A DNA stretch of 64,000 bases. It comes from Monomorium pharaonis. Taxonomy: Eukaryota; Arthropoda; Insecta; Hymenoptera; Formicidae. The stretch covers positions 5,343,710 through 5,407,709 of the forward strand of contig NC_050473.1 in NCBI RefSeq assembly GCF_013373865.1, written 5' to 3'. Shown here in pieces: positions 13,501 to 25,800 of the stretch. The position numbers and the translations under genes were made by a program. The notes under the pieces are model-generated. The model did not search any database. It was not told the DNA's origin and was given only the letters and a program-made list of their open reading frames with translations. Position 1 is the first letter of the stretch. The number at the start of each line of letters is the position of its first letter.

Positions 13501-15565
13501 AGAACAAAGAAGTTCCATTTTCTCAGTTTTATTTGTGCAACCAAGAAATATTGGTAGGAGGGCGGAAGCAGCCGTAGGTTTATTTGAAACGGTGAAGCGC
13601 GAAGAGAATTCCTGGCACGTGCTCTCGATTCCACTTCTCAGCATTTCGATTGCGTTTCTCCTGTTACAATACAAATCGTAGACGTTTTCTTGCGATAGAA
13701 AGCAAAAATTGACAAATGCAACTGCGATCGCCAGATATAATTACTTAGGATGGCTGAGATGCAACGGTTCTTAGCATGAGAGTTTAGAAATGCTAGAATT
13801 TCGCGCATTTCTTGCGTACGTCGTGCTTCATACTTCCTGGATACCTGAGACAAGCAATTACGATTATTTGAGGCGAATAGAACAATATTTCGTATAATAT
13901 CCTGGAATAAAGTCTCAGATTTTCCCATTGTTCTAATTACCTTCCTGGTTGTTGATGGACTTGTTGATGTTTTCCTAGATATTGATTTTTTTTCATAAGG
14001 ACCAATTGTGATTGCAGAAATGTGGAATACGATTACTTGAGCCAAATATAAAGTAACATCCTGTCATGAAGTTTCAGATCGTCTTTAACATTCCAATCTC
14101 CAGGAAGTTGATGTGCTCATATTTCCCTTGCAATTATGATTATTTGGGGCAAACAAAATAGTGCTTTGTATAATATCTCGGAAAGTCTCAGATTGTTTCC
14201 AAGTGTTTCCAGTTTTCAAGCTTCTCTGGATGGTGATGTCATTTAACTTGTTTTTTTGAAAATTGATTTTTTCTCGAGGCAACCAATTGATAATTTGAAG
14301 TAAGATTATTTGGGACAAGTATAAAAGTGTTGATGCATTTAAAAGTTCCTGGACATCAGTTTTCCTGCAACAACTAATCGCAATTGTGGATCACTCGAGA
14401 CAAACGTAAGGTGACGTTTCGTGCAATATCTTAAGACAAATTCTTGAATCATATCTTAGATGTTAATCATGTTTTCTGGATGTTGATGTACCTACGATTT
14501 TTTGGACACAGAGTTCTTCCTGAAGCAAGTAATCCCAATTGTCGAAATATAAATTATTTAAGGCAAGCATATGAAATGACTCTTTGTGTAAGAATCTACT
14601 GGCATAAATCGTCCTATCGTTCCTTGTTACTTTGACTGAATTTTCCACTTACTCTTACACCTGTCTCTTTCCAATGATTAAATAAATTGCAAAAAAACAT
14701 TCTTGATCACAGAAGTTTGAAATGAAAAATTGCTACTAAGAAAATAATAGTAGTGGTTCCTACAGCGCTTCCACGTGTTTCATTCAATTTTTTCGTCCTT
14801 CTTCCTCCTCCTCCTCTTGACCAAAAAAAGGATCAACAGACAACTAAGCAACATACAATTACATAATAACAAAACTTCTAAGACTCTCCTTGAAGCTCTT
14901 TCTTTCTTTTTCTTCTTCCTTCTCCTGCTTTGGTCAATTGGTGTTGAATTGCAGTACTAAATTTTCAATAATATTCAAGTACCAAGCTTTATGGAGGCTA
15001 AGTCCAGTCGCATTGTCAATATAGGAATGATAATCTCCAATAAATCCTTGTCCTTCAAAAGGACCTGAGAAAAAGGAGTAGATTGAAACTCAACAAATAT
15101 ACAGAAAACGAGTCTCCCCTTAGAAAATGTTTCCTCCCCTCGCAATTTCGCTGATTAACAAATGTGCCATTATCATCGTCGATCGCTAGTTGTATCGATC
15201 GATAGATTGATCGGCGTTCCCGATCGGGGAGGGTTAGCCTGTCGTCATGCTTAGGTCTCCGACGTCGCTTTTTGCCGCACATCGTCCTCGGGGAGAGAGG
15301 CCAGCGGAGAGGAGGGAGAAAAGTGCAACGTTTTCCGTATATGTTAAATGAAAAAAAACAAATGCAGATACTCTAAAATAAGCGCGCGCATACCCTCGCA
15401 CGGACGTAACGCAGGCTGGCGCCATTTTACGGATCAATCCGTCGCCAGAAAAGCGGAGGAGGATCACCGCGGGCTCACCCGGGGATTACTGGCAAAATCG
15501 TTAGATCGTCGGGACTCCGGCGACTTACCGAGCGACATGTTCACTTTCGCGTCAATCTCTGACAT
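7600..15565 (-). CDS. UIF/FYTTD1-like mRNA export adaptor with UAP56-binding motif (5 exons)
   Basis: Predicted nuclear Arg/Gly-rich adaptor that would load the helicase UAP56/DDX39B and the export receptor NXF1 on mRNA. Coding exons: 15529-15565, 9768-10378, 9142-9311, 8761-8947, 7600-7791; they join in frame to 398 aa. The 37-nt first exon and the start of exon 2 join to give VNMSLDEIIKMEKKKKN, a clear UAP56-binding motif as in UIF and ALYREF (MSLDDIIK). Next come a poly-Gly/RGG stretch, Asn/Arg-rich RSRS sequence and, in the last exon, an (RS)n run followed by the C-terminal TGRTLNDRFSF. That tail recalls the TLNERF of UIF and SLNERF of CHTOP. No RRM is seen, which argues against ALYREF. 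The start is the first ATG in a CG-rich promoter with a GTAAGT donor after it. If the GTATAA donor at 8760 were unused, translation would end at 8755 (336 aa). Family call is inferred from the two end motifs; the middle is low complexity. Confidence 0.78.
10877..12193. mobile_element. 1.3-kb non-autonomous TIR element in intron 1 of the UIF-like gene
   Basis: Begins TCAGGGTTGAATA and ends with the inverted partner TATCCAACCCTGA. The interior is very AT-rich and built from repeated motifs of the AGTTAAAAAGTTAAAAATT kind in both orientations. No transposase frame is present. Similar 'GGGTTGGA..AAGTTAATAT' sequence recurs at about 53297-53420, suggesting a dispersed family. Confidence 0.55.
13850..14620. 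repeat. Degenerate tandem array in intron 1 of the UIF-like gene
   Basis: About six diverged units begin near 13855, 14005, 14125, 14285, 14375 and 14530. They share the theme 'CAATTATGATTATTTGGGGCAAA' followed by 'AATATC-GGA-AAAGTCTCAGATT' and 'GTTTTCTGGATGTTGATGT'. Spacing averages about 135 bp, with a two-unit rhythm near 270 bp. Minus-strand open frames in neighbouring units resemble each other (SETLFQDII versus SETFRDII), which reflects the duplication rather than a gene. Confidence 0.6.
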
Positions 15566-16000
15566 TTTTGCAGATGCTGTGCTCTCTCGCTCTTTCTCAC
15601 TGTATTTTTTCTTTCTTTCTCTCTTGTTTCTTTTGTGAAATGTTTCTTATGCCAAGATCTCGCACGTGTTCACAACGCGACGCGGAATACTCGTGTCCGA
15701 CTAAAACGAAGAGTGTACGTCGGTATTTCTTCCTGCTCGCTGCACGATTTCGAAACTTCGTCCGCGACAATCCCGGCAACGCAAACGGACGCGCGTGACG
15801 GCTCGTGACACAACGAACGAAAGAGAAAACCAAAAACCGGAGGAGACCGGAGACGGCGAAATAGGACGACCGTGATCACGTGATGTCGAAGGAAACAAGA
15901 GCGGCCCCCTGTGGGTCGAGTAGATAAACAGACCTGTCGATTGGTTGTTCCACATAGGGAATTATAATCATCGAAGTATAGAGAAAAGGTCTGTGAGCAA
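15566..16000. promoter_or_regulatory. CG-rich 5' region of the UIF-like gene
   Basis: From about 15170 to 15950 the sequence is clearly richer in G+C and CpG than its surroundings and flanks the first coding exon of the UIF-like gene on the minus strand. It looks like a housekeeping-type TATA-less promoter. LRGUK starts about 1.3 kb away on the other strand, so a shared promoter is unlikely. Confidence 0.45.
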
Positions 16001-16213
16001 TGATGTCTGGACACAGATTTGTAGAACGCATAAAAGAATTAACCAATCGGAGGTCTTTATTTCTATCCTGAAGAAAGAAATAGACTCTGATTGACTGATT
16101 CTCTTAGGATTTACAATAGGTGTAGTAAGCGTTATGCCATAAGAACTGACCAATTATAATTGAATGTGAGAAGAATAATCAAATATATAATTGGTTAATA
16201 TCTTATGGTTTAA

Positions 16214-16344
16214 TGCCCAGTCTACAATGAGTCGTTGGTCGTTGGTCGTAAGAAATTTAACCAATTATGTTCGGTTATTCTTCTCTAAGATCAACTGTGA
16301 TTGGTTAAATTTCTTACGACCAACGACTCATTGTAGACTGGGCA
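16214..16344 (+). mobile_element. PIF/Harbinger-like MITE, copy 1 (131 bp)
   Basis: Terminal inverted repeats TGCCCAGTCTACAATGAGTC extend into nearly the whole element. It is flanked by TAA on both sides (16211-16213 and 16345-16347). A 3-bp TWA target duplication is typical of PIF/Harbinger transposons. Confidence 0.85.
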
Positions 16345-16347
16345 TAA

Positions 16348-16478
16348 TGCCCAGTCTACAATGAGTCGTTGGTCGTAAGAAATTTAACCAATCACAGTTG
16401 ATCTTAGAGAAGAATAACCGAACATAATTGGTTAAATTTCTTACGACCAACGACCAACGACTCATTGTAGACTGGGCA
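16348..16478 (-). mobile_element. PIF/Harbinger-like MITE, copy 2 (131 bp), exact reverse complement of copy 1
   Basis: Abuts copy 1 and shares the TAA at 16345-16347; the next TAA is at 16479-16481. By eye it is base-for-base the reverse complement of copy 1, so 16214-16478 is a perfect long palindrome. Confidence 0.85.
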
Positions 16479-16509
16479 TAAGGCTTAGTGAAAAAATATT
16501 TCACTATTA

Positions 16510-16647
16510 TGCCCAGTCTACAATGAGTCGTTGGTCGTTGGTCGTAAGAAATTTAACCAATCACAGTTGATCTTAGAGAAGAATAACCGAACATAATTGG
16601 TTAAATTTCTTACGACCAACGACCAACGACTCATTGTAGACTGGGCA
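16510..16647 (-). mobile_element. PIF/Harbinger-like MITE, copy 3 (138 bp)
   Basis: Same family and same orientation as copy 2, with one extra GTTGGTC heptamer in the left arm. It is flanked by TTA on both sides (16507-16509 and 16648-16650), a different target triplet from copies 1 and 2, so it is an independent insertion. It ends about 200 bp before the LRGUK start codon. Confidence 0.85.
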
Positions 16648-16849
16648 TTAATCGAGAGAATTGAAGTTGTCTTATATTACTATTATTTGACTGTTCTAAA
16701 TAATTGGAGGATTATTTCAATTATTTTCACTTTTTTGTAGCTATCGATATATGCAATCAAGAAATATACTAGTGAAATATACACAAAAAATATATTAGAA
16801 ATGTAATAGTCAATATTAAAGAAATATAGAAAACAACAGCTGATAAAAA

Positions 16850-17386
16850 ATGCATGAAAATAAACATGTTCCATACGAAAGACCAAAAGATAGTTTTATG
16901 GAAAGTTCTCAATTAATGACAGCTACTTCGCTTGCAGGAGTACGTACCTCTTTTCTCAATTAAATTTTGACTCGAACATTATTTAATTCAAACATATTTA
17001 AATTGCTTAAATCTAACTAAAAATTTCTTTTTTTTTTATTGATTAAACTATATAATATTTTAAATTATTTTGTGTCACTTGTGAAAATCTACTCATCTGA
17101 GTATAATTTCTCTCTTCTTTATCACAAGCTAAAACAGCGAATAATCGACAGCGACTGGGGAGGATATGCCTTGGATTTAGAATTATGGAAGGACAGCAAA
17201 TCGCCTGTAGTGAAACTAAGGCCGAGCGAAGTATCATTAAACGACAAGGAACGTTTGGGTTTTCTATCCGACAGATTGATAGGCATTGGCTCATCTTATC
17301 TAAGAAGATCACCTGAAAGTGGTCGCTATATTCTTAACAAATGTATCCTGAAAGATAGGGTACGAGGGATTCCATAATATGTATTA

Positions 17387-17432
<46 letters not shown>

Positions 17433-20196
17433 CATATATAGATTATTTTGCAACAAAATTTTTTTTATACATCATAAATATTGAATAATAATACTGTATA
17501 GTTTCAAAACATTTAGTGTAATACTTTTATTTTTAAAAATTTCGAAAAAATTGCCTTTTTTTGGCCATTTATAGGACGACCCTCTTAAAATCAAAAACGG
17601 ACATTTGATTGCGTTTCTTTGTAAAATAAAGATAAAAATAATATACATTCTAAACATTGTTTTACTTAGATAATTATCTAAATTTAATTAGATAATTTTT
17701 ATAACACCAAACACTGTGGATTAATGATAGCATGCGTGTGTTCTATTTGCTGCTGTTCTTTGTTTTTCAGAATCTCACAGACATCACTATGCTGAGATAT
17801 CATCGGCACTTACAATACATTAATATTGCTAATAATAATATATCGTGTTTATCGCCTCTGAGTGGTCTTCTATATTTAATATATTTAAATGCGTCGCACA
17901 ATCGAATTGAACACCTGTCGGACTTTGCGCCTCCTTGGTACCTCACATATATAAATTTATCTTACAATTATTTGACGGACATTGGCGACTTGAGAAATTG
18001 CTGGAACATTGTAAGATTAAACTTGTCTCACAATATTCTAGAAAGCATCTCTGGCTTGGAAAATTTAAAGTAAGATCTAATAATAATAATAATAATAAAT
18101 AATAATAATGTACCTTCTAATCCTTGGTAGAGAAAAAGATTAATAAAATTGATATTTTATTAAGTTTCATAAAATTCAAATATTCATCAGAAATTTTATT
18201 AAAACTAATTATTTATAATGAAATTTTGATAAAATCACCAGTCAATACTATTTTAAAATAAAATTCAACGAAATTTTATCAAAATTTTATTAAAACTTTG
18301 TAATCAGGAATACGGAAATCTCTATTTACAATTTATGCAAACCGTTTTAGACATTTGCAATACTTAAACTTGTCCTATAATCTCATCGAATGTATCGAAA
18401 ATTTAGACGGTTTGAATTTACGGGAATTGAATTTAGAAGGCAACTGCATAACATCTTTTAGATCCGTAACACCCGGCCGTGGCATAAATGTGTTGCCAAA
18501 TTTACGAATAATTCTACTGGGCTACAACAGACTGTCAACGTTGAGCTTTTTCAAAGTAATCATCACAAGGATTAAAATTCTTAATCCCAAAAATTCTCGG
18601 AAATTTTAAGGAAAAAACGTTTTTTTCCACTTTTGTCGCATTTTTCTGGATTTTTTTCTTCAGATAATGTCACTTTTACTATTCTCTGACTTAAGGATTT
18701 TTAAAACTTTTTTAACTTTCTTTTAAGGGTTTAAGGATTTTAAACTTTCTTTTATTTTTGAGAGTTCTAATAACTAAACAATTTTTTAATAAATTCTCTG
18801 TTATCAATAAAATAATTTTTTTTACATGAGAATGGATTGTTAATTATTTCTTATAGTTTCTTGGATAATAAATGCCAATCCTATTTCTAAATTGCTTCAT
18901 TCAATTTTGAGAAATTTGCAATTAAAATTGCAAAAAGGCTAGTTTCAGATATTTTGTTATATTATAATTACGATAGGTGATACCCAGGAGTTTTATTGCA
19001 ATTAAAATTAAACATGTCATTAGAACTTTCAATCCTCAAAAAATTTTTTTTGTATTAGCTGGTTAATAATAATTATTTTTTCATATTTTTCCATTTTAGA
19101 AAAACGGAAGAAACTGGTTTTTCCTTTTATTTTATTTTTTATAAAAATTAAGTAATTACATATAAGAGTATTCATAGATCCTGTTTTAAAAACTATGAAT
19201 TACAAATTAATTATTTAGAAATTTAAATTAAAAGTAAAAATTTGGAATAAAATAATAAAAATCTTTTATTGCGTAATGTAATAAAAAGAGCTTTTAATTA
19301 CGTGATGTGTTTTAGGACACGTACAGCTTACGCTTCGTAGATTTAAAGTTCAATAGAATCGCTGATTTATTGGAGGTATTGAATTTGACGGGTTCGATAT
19401 TTGAGATCGACTTTAGAGGTAACACCTGTACGAAATGGCCAAATTATCGAAATGTACTGATATCTTCCATACCAAGCATTAAATTTATTGACAGTGTTGA
19501 AGTACTTGAGGAAGAAAAGGTATTGGATAATTTTAATTGTGCATAAAACTGATACAAAAGATTCATCTCTTTCTAGCTTTATAAATAAAACTCATCAAAA
19601 AGAATTGTTTGTTTTGCACTTACACATAACACATAACATACACACATGTATACATCGGATTTCAAAAGTTATAAAATCATATAGAAATTTTGAAACATTT
19701 TGAGTTTATTTTAATGTATTTTTTTAGAATTCTTCGTATAATTGTTTACCATTTCTGTATAATTTTATAAAAATATTTTATTATACTTTTACTTTTTAGA
19801 ACTATACTTTCGAAAAAACTTAACAGATTTTTTTATACAACACTTATGTATTAAGTATTAAGAAAGTCTAATTTTTTCATAATTTGTTATATACACAAAT
19901 TTTGAAATATTCTAAGATTTTTAGAATTTTATTTTTAAAGAACATTATCTAGAAAATTTAATAAATTTTTTAGAAATTCTCAAATTTAAAACATAAAATT
20001 TAAAACATATAAAAACTTTTTATATGTTATATTATAAGAATTTTTTCGACAAAGTAAAAAAAATTTTTTTTATTTTGAAGAATTTCTATATGTATATGTA
20101 AATTTTTTAATATTTAAACATTTCTAAAACTTTTTATTCTATAATTTCCGAAAGAAATTTATAAAAACTAAAAAAATGTAAATTTTTTTTAGATAT

Positions 20197-20248
<52 letters not shown>

Positions 20249-22800
20249 AAGAGAGTTTAAAATATGAAGTTTTTTAAAAATATTCTAAACGCCGGTATTC
20301 ATAATCAGTTCGTACATTAAGTTGTCTTAAAATATCATCAACTAGTATTAGTATCTTAAAACATTATTTAAAATGTCTTGAAATTAAATACAAATATATC
20401 GGCTTAAGATTTCCAGGATATCTTAAATTCTTAATTTTCAATACAAATTGATCTGAAGAAATTTAAAATATCTTTAAGTATAAATAAAGTTTAAGATATT
20501 TTCTATAGAAAATATCCTTATAAATATAAAATATAAAATATTGTAAGAAAAATATATTAAAAATATTTTTTAAATATTATGAAAATTTTTTTCATCGGTG
20601 TAACTATTAAAAATTATTTTCAGGTAATATCAACCATACTATTTGCCTCACCGTTGGATTTGACAGCTGCCCGTAAAGTAGCGAAGTTAACATTATTAGA
20701 GCAGTTAAACATCACCAAGATAGACGCACATGTTCAACCATACGATGAAATCAGCCTTCCTCTGATAATACTCACAGGACCGTTAGCGCTCATGAAAATG
20801 ACGCTGGCTTTGCATGTGGCTCAAACAATTTCTGACAAAGTAATCCTGGCAACTTCGTCTCTTATCTTAAAGTTCAGTCTCTTGAGGATACAATTGGGCA
20901 CAATTTTCCAGGTAAAATATTGCCGTTGGCATACCACAAAAGAGATATGTGCTGACGATGATGAACATAGAGCTTACATTTTTGTGAGCAGAGAAGACTT
21001 TAACGACATGGCGCGACGTAGCGAATTTTTAGTGATTCTGGACCTTGTAGGCGATAATTACGGATTCCGTTAGTGCATTATTGTTTAATTTATTTATTAT
21101 TAATGTAATATTATTTATATTAATTTATACTAAAATATTCCTGAATGAAAAAATATTCTAACATTTTAAAGAATTTTTAAATTTATAGATTAAAAAAAAA
21201 GATTTATACTTTAGATTTTATAGATTTTCTTTGGAAATTATAGAAATCTTAGAATTTTAGGATTTATAAGACATACTAGAAAAGATATATACTTACTTTC
21301 TCATCATTTTTGAAAAATTGTTTAGATTGATTTTAATATTAATGTTAGAACTCCATTAATACATTATTGCTTACATTATTTTATTCTTAATGTAATACTG
21401 CTTATATTAACTTAGCTGAAATATTCTCTATTGGAAAACATTCTGTTAATCTTGTATTATTTTAAAGAATTTTTCATATTTTAAATTTCTAATTTTTTTT
21501 TTAAATAGGTACTTGTGCTCCATTTGGGAGTCGGCAAACGTTCCCAACGATGCAACAATATGTACTTCATATTGCTTCAGATTTTATAGGCTTTTTTCAG
21601 AAAATATACTATAAAATAAAAAATCTTAGAAATTTCAGAATATTTTAAAATTTAAATATATAAAAAGTAGTAAACATATATAGACTGATAAATAATCAGT
21701 CGAATCTAATTTTTTTACGACCACCTTAAGCAATATCTTAAAATGCTATTACCGTTCTGTGATTGGTTGACGATATCTTAAGACAGTATTTAAAACGGTT
21801 TCTTTAAAACTCAATTAAAAATACCAATAGACTGTTTTAGCATAGCATTTCTAAAAAATGTTTTTATATTTAAAAAATTCATATAAAAAATCTGAAATAG
21901 TACATTATGTAACAAAACTATAAAGTCGATGCACCTTTTATGCACGAGAGCGTTCATCCGCACGAGTGCAAAAAGCTATTACGGTATTGCATACCGTATA
22001 TTTTGTTATGTGTGTTGATGTATGGTCCCTTGAGTGTCTTGAATTCTTGCAAATTGAAATGATCAAACATGCTGAAGAAGTCATATTGGAATTTTTCGTT
22101 ATGATTTACGTTATTTATTGAAAGACAAGAACTGTGCAATAAAATTAAAATGCTGAAATCGGCGACTTTACCCACAAAAGTAACATGAAAGAAACCACTT
22201 TCGACGTACACATAACAAATAAATCACTTTAATTATAAAATTTTATAGATTGTGAAAAATTCTGAAATTTATGTATTAATTCTGAAAAATTATGAAGAAT
22301 AATTCTAAGACAAATTTTGACCAGAGTTATTATGTAACACTATCTTTTTATAGATGTAAATCAGATTAGTTCATTGATATCCGAACACAAAATTGGACTT
22401 ACACAAATGAATCTGTACGCAGTTACGGAAATTTCTAAACGATATCCGAACTTAAAAGCGATCTTAGTATTCACACAGAGCATCGATCTTCATAGAGACT
22501 GGATACGAGAAAAATTTGATGTCTACACATGGATTAAGGATAGTGTGGAAAATTTATTAGCTGTCAAAATAGGCAAGCATCGAGAAGAAGAAATGGAGAG
22601 CGCTAGTTCCATATTAAATTTTATCAAAGAAATTTTGCATAAGGTTCAGCTCAAAAAAGTTTATTTAAGGAAGTTCTAAAGTTTAAAAAAAATGGAAGAG
22701 AGTTACAAAATTTTTCATTCATATGTATCTCTTAACAGGATACATGTATTTTGACATTATTATCTTCAAAAATAGTAAATAATAAACTAAATTTAAAATC

Positions 22801-22839
<39 letters not shown>

Positions 22840-25800
22840 AGATCAGACAAAATAAGATATATATATAATCATCCATACGAGCCAACACTTTATGTTCGCA
22901 AGTATAATTACTTAAATTTTTACCATCACCAGTATATACTGCGCGTCGATAACTTCGTCAGTCTTAATTAAAACAATTTTTTCTCGGTTGCCTCGGTGGC
23001 TAGAGCTAGGACATCTTCATTGAATAAAGGAAAATCCAGGTTCAAACCTGGCTAAGATATTATTTTTCGCAATAATTTCTTTATTGTTTTTCTGAAAAAT
23101 ATAAATTGCTAGTCAATTTAATTTGTAATATTACATATTCTAGTGAAAAAACTATGTTTTAAAAATGACGAAGTTGTCGACGCGCAGTATATGCTGGTGA
23201 TTGTAAAAATTTAAATAATTAATTATACATGCAAACATCTAGTGTTGGCTCGTCTCGTTGATATTAAATATATATATTTTTTTAATTTTAAAAAATTATT
23301 CAAGCCGGTAATAAAAAAATTTTCTAGTATTAGGGATTTGAACTAAATTTGAAAAATAAAAACTATTAATGTGTAGGTATTTAAAAATATTTTTTATAAT
23401 ATTGGTAAATATTAATGCTGAAAAGAAATTGAAAAAGTTATTTAATTTATATTTATATTATATTTATAATTTAAATATAGTACCAAGCGACTGTTTTCAG
23501 TAGTATCATCATTTAAATAGAGTTATATAGTTTATAAATACTTTATGTCCTTCTACGAAAATAACACAGTAAAACTTTCTTTTTTTAATTTTGAAATATT
23601 CTTTAATTTCTTTCCATTCTTTCTTTTCACAAATCTTTACATTTTCTGAAAAAATTACTCAAAACTCTATTTCCCTCATCATAAGACTCTCTTTCAATAC
23701 CATTTTAAGAAATAATTAAAAAACCTATAGTCAAGAATTTTGATTAAATTTTATATAGAAAATCTTATATATTAACTCTCCAATTGCATCCATTGATCTG
23801 AGACGTTTAAGCCAAAATATTTGCTTTAAAACCTTGGCAAGCTTGCTTGTTTGTTTCCTATTTCAAAAAAAGTAGAACGACGGTAGGACTTTATCGTTGT
23901 AAAAAAAAATCGTAAAACTTTCTTCTTATTTATATTCAAAATTTGTTTTAAAAATAAGTATTCAATAAACAATTTTGTAAAAAATGACTATAACATCATC
24001 AACTATAATGTTGATAGATATTCTGTAAAATTTTTCAGATGTTTTTTACTTTAAAACAAAGAAAATGTGTCGCCATACAGAATATAGATGCAATCCGAAG
24101 GTGTTAAAAAACTGATGCAATTGGAAGATTGATTGTAAATTTACTTTCAAAATCTAATCAAGTTCTTATATTATGTAAAAAAATGAAGAACCTCCTTAAT
24201 TTTTTATGGTATGATATACCATGAAATTCTGTTAAATGCATGTGTATATCATTAGATAATAAGTCGTCTAGAACTTCCAACTTACGGTGTCATCGTAAGA
24301 CCACAAAATGAGGCGACGACCACTGATATAATATTGCAAAGTAAAACGATGTTACCTAAAACTATATTACAAAGGAGCGAGGCGATGCTGTTGGAAAAGA
24401 AACGTATTGCATTAAGAGAAGCGTGGGCTAAAAAACATAGTGTAAAATCGCTCGATCGAATGTCGTTTGAAGAAAGAACACATACGACAGAAAGATTAAA
24501 AGTATGAACCGTAATCTTAAAATATTAAATTTAAATATTATCAGCATTTCGATGAATAGGTGTTATTGGACGAGGAATCTAATATTATTATCGACGACGA
24601 AGAGACGAAGCGTGAAGAGCGCAGATCGAAGATGTTGCAGCGTCGAACTACCTTGTTGACGAACACATCTGAACATTTTGAGGATCTCAGTGAATCGACA
24701 TCCGAAGAGATGGAAATTGTATACTTAAATATTCTTTTTGAAAAGAGTTATTAATCTCATTCTATTTCTTCGATGTTACGTTTTAATTGATATAGTTAAG
24801 TGATACGTCTTAACAGACGGGGACTATTTATTCTCATGCATCTATCTTAAAAATAATAATCATGGAATATAATATGAGTTTTGAAATATTTTACTATATT
24901 ACTTAATTTTAGTGAAGTTTAGTAAAATATATACTATTTTATAAAATAACTTTGATAAATATATTTACTTTATTTATTAAACAATTATTATTTATTGTTT
25001 AGTATATTTTAATAAAGACTTACTATTTTATAATATAAAATAATATAGATTTCACTCAAATTTATGAAAATTTTATTAAAAATATAATAAAATTCTTTGA
25101 AATCCATGTTGTCCCACAACTACCATGATTTCGAAAACAAATTCCAAAAAAAATATTTCTGAAACTGTACTATATGTTGTGACGCATTTAAAGTGATACT
25201 TTTAGTTTAGGGTACTTTAATTTTGATATCTTCTTTGTACATATAAACGGAAAAACAACAGTACTAAAAGTTGCTTAGTTCAAAAAGAAGTATAACACAG
25301 CAACTTTTTGTCAACATTTTATTATTGCTAATTCTCTTATACTGTATAAATATAATTCTAGTAATTTTTATTTGTAGCCTCAAGAGGGGAAAACACACAA
25401 AGAAAAAGCAGAAGCATTAAAAAACACATACATCGAACTTGTTATAAAAAGTAGAAAATTGTATTTGGATTATCATGAAAGTCATCCTGGTTTCTTTACT
25501 TTAGTGGTAATACATTAATCCAATGTCTCTTGCAGTTATATCTCATATGATACTGTGAATTGTTATTTTGTTTTGTAGCTGCTTATAGATGACTATACAA
25601 AAGCTTTTAATTCATTAATTGAGTTTATTCACGAGTCGTATACGAGTTTGCCTCATAGGAAATCAATGTTCTTCTCAGAAATGCAACATTTCAAAAGTAC
25701 AGCAATTTCCGTCGCACTTGAAAATATCATTAATGAAATCAGAGAGTGAGTACATATTGAAATTTAGTCTTAAATTTGCTTATCGTAAAAATTTTTTTTC

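Noticed and set aside
13638..14318. Two similar minus-strand open frames as a gene family
   Set aside because: Their similarity comes from the decayed tandem DNA repeat, and they are interrupted and of low coding quality.
15348..16014. Several overlapping open frames on both strands near 15.2-16.0 kb
   Set aside because: CG-rich promoter DNA is poor in stop codons; none of the frames shows a domain, and the true coding piece there is only 37 nt.
20280..20420. MITE starting CCGGTATTCATAATCAG in LRGUK intron 5
   Set aside because: The left end looks like a transposon end, but I could not find a convincing inverted partner.
21954..22211. 85-codon minus-strand frame in LRGUK intron 6
   Set aside because: No recognisable domain; the flanking LRGUK exons join at exact family spacing without it. 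Probably transposon debris.
22644..22679. LRGUK ending at the stop at 22677
   Set aside because: Exons at 25378-25745 encode the rest of the guanylate-kinase domain and join in frame through 24256-24718, so the stop is intronic.
22984..23056. tRNA gene
   Set aside because: Box A- and B-like motifs are present but there is no acceptor stem or anticodon arm, and the segment lies inside a TIR element.
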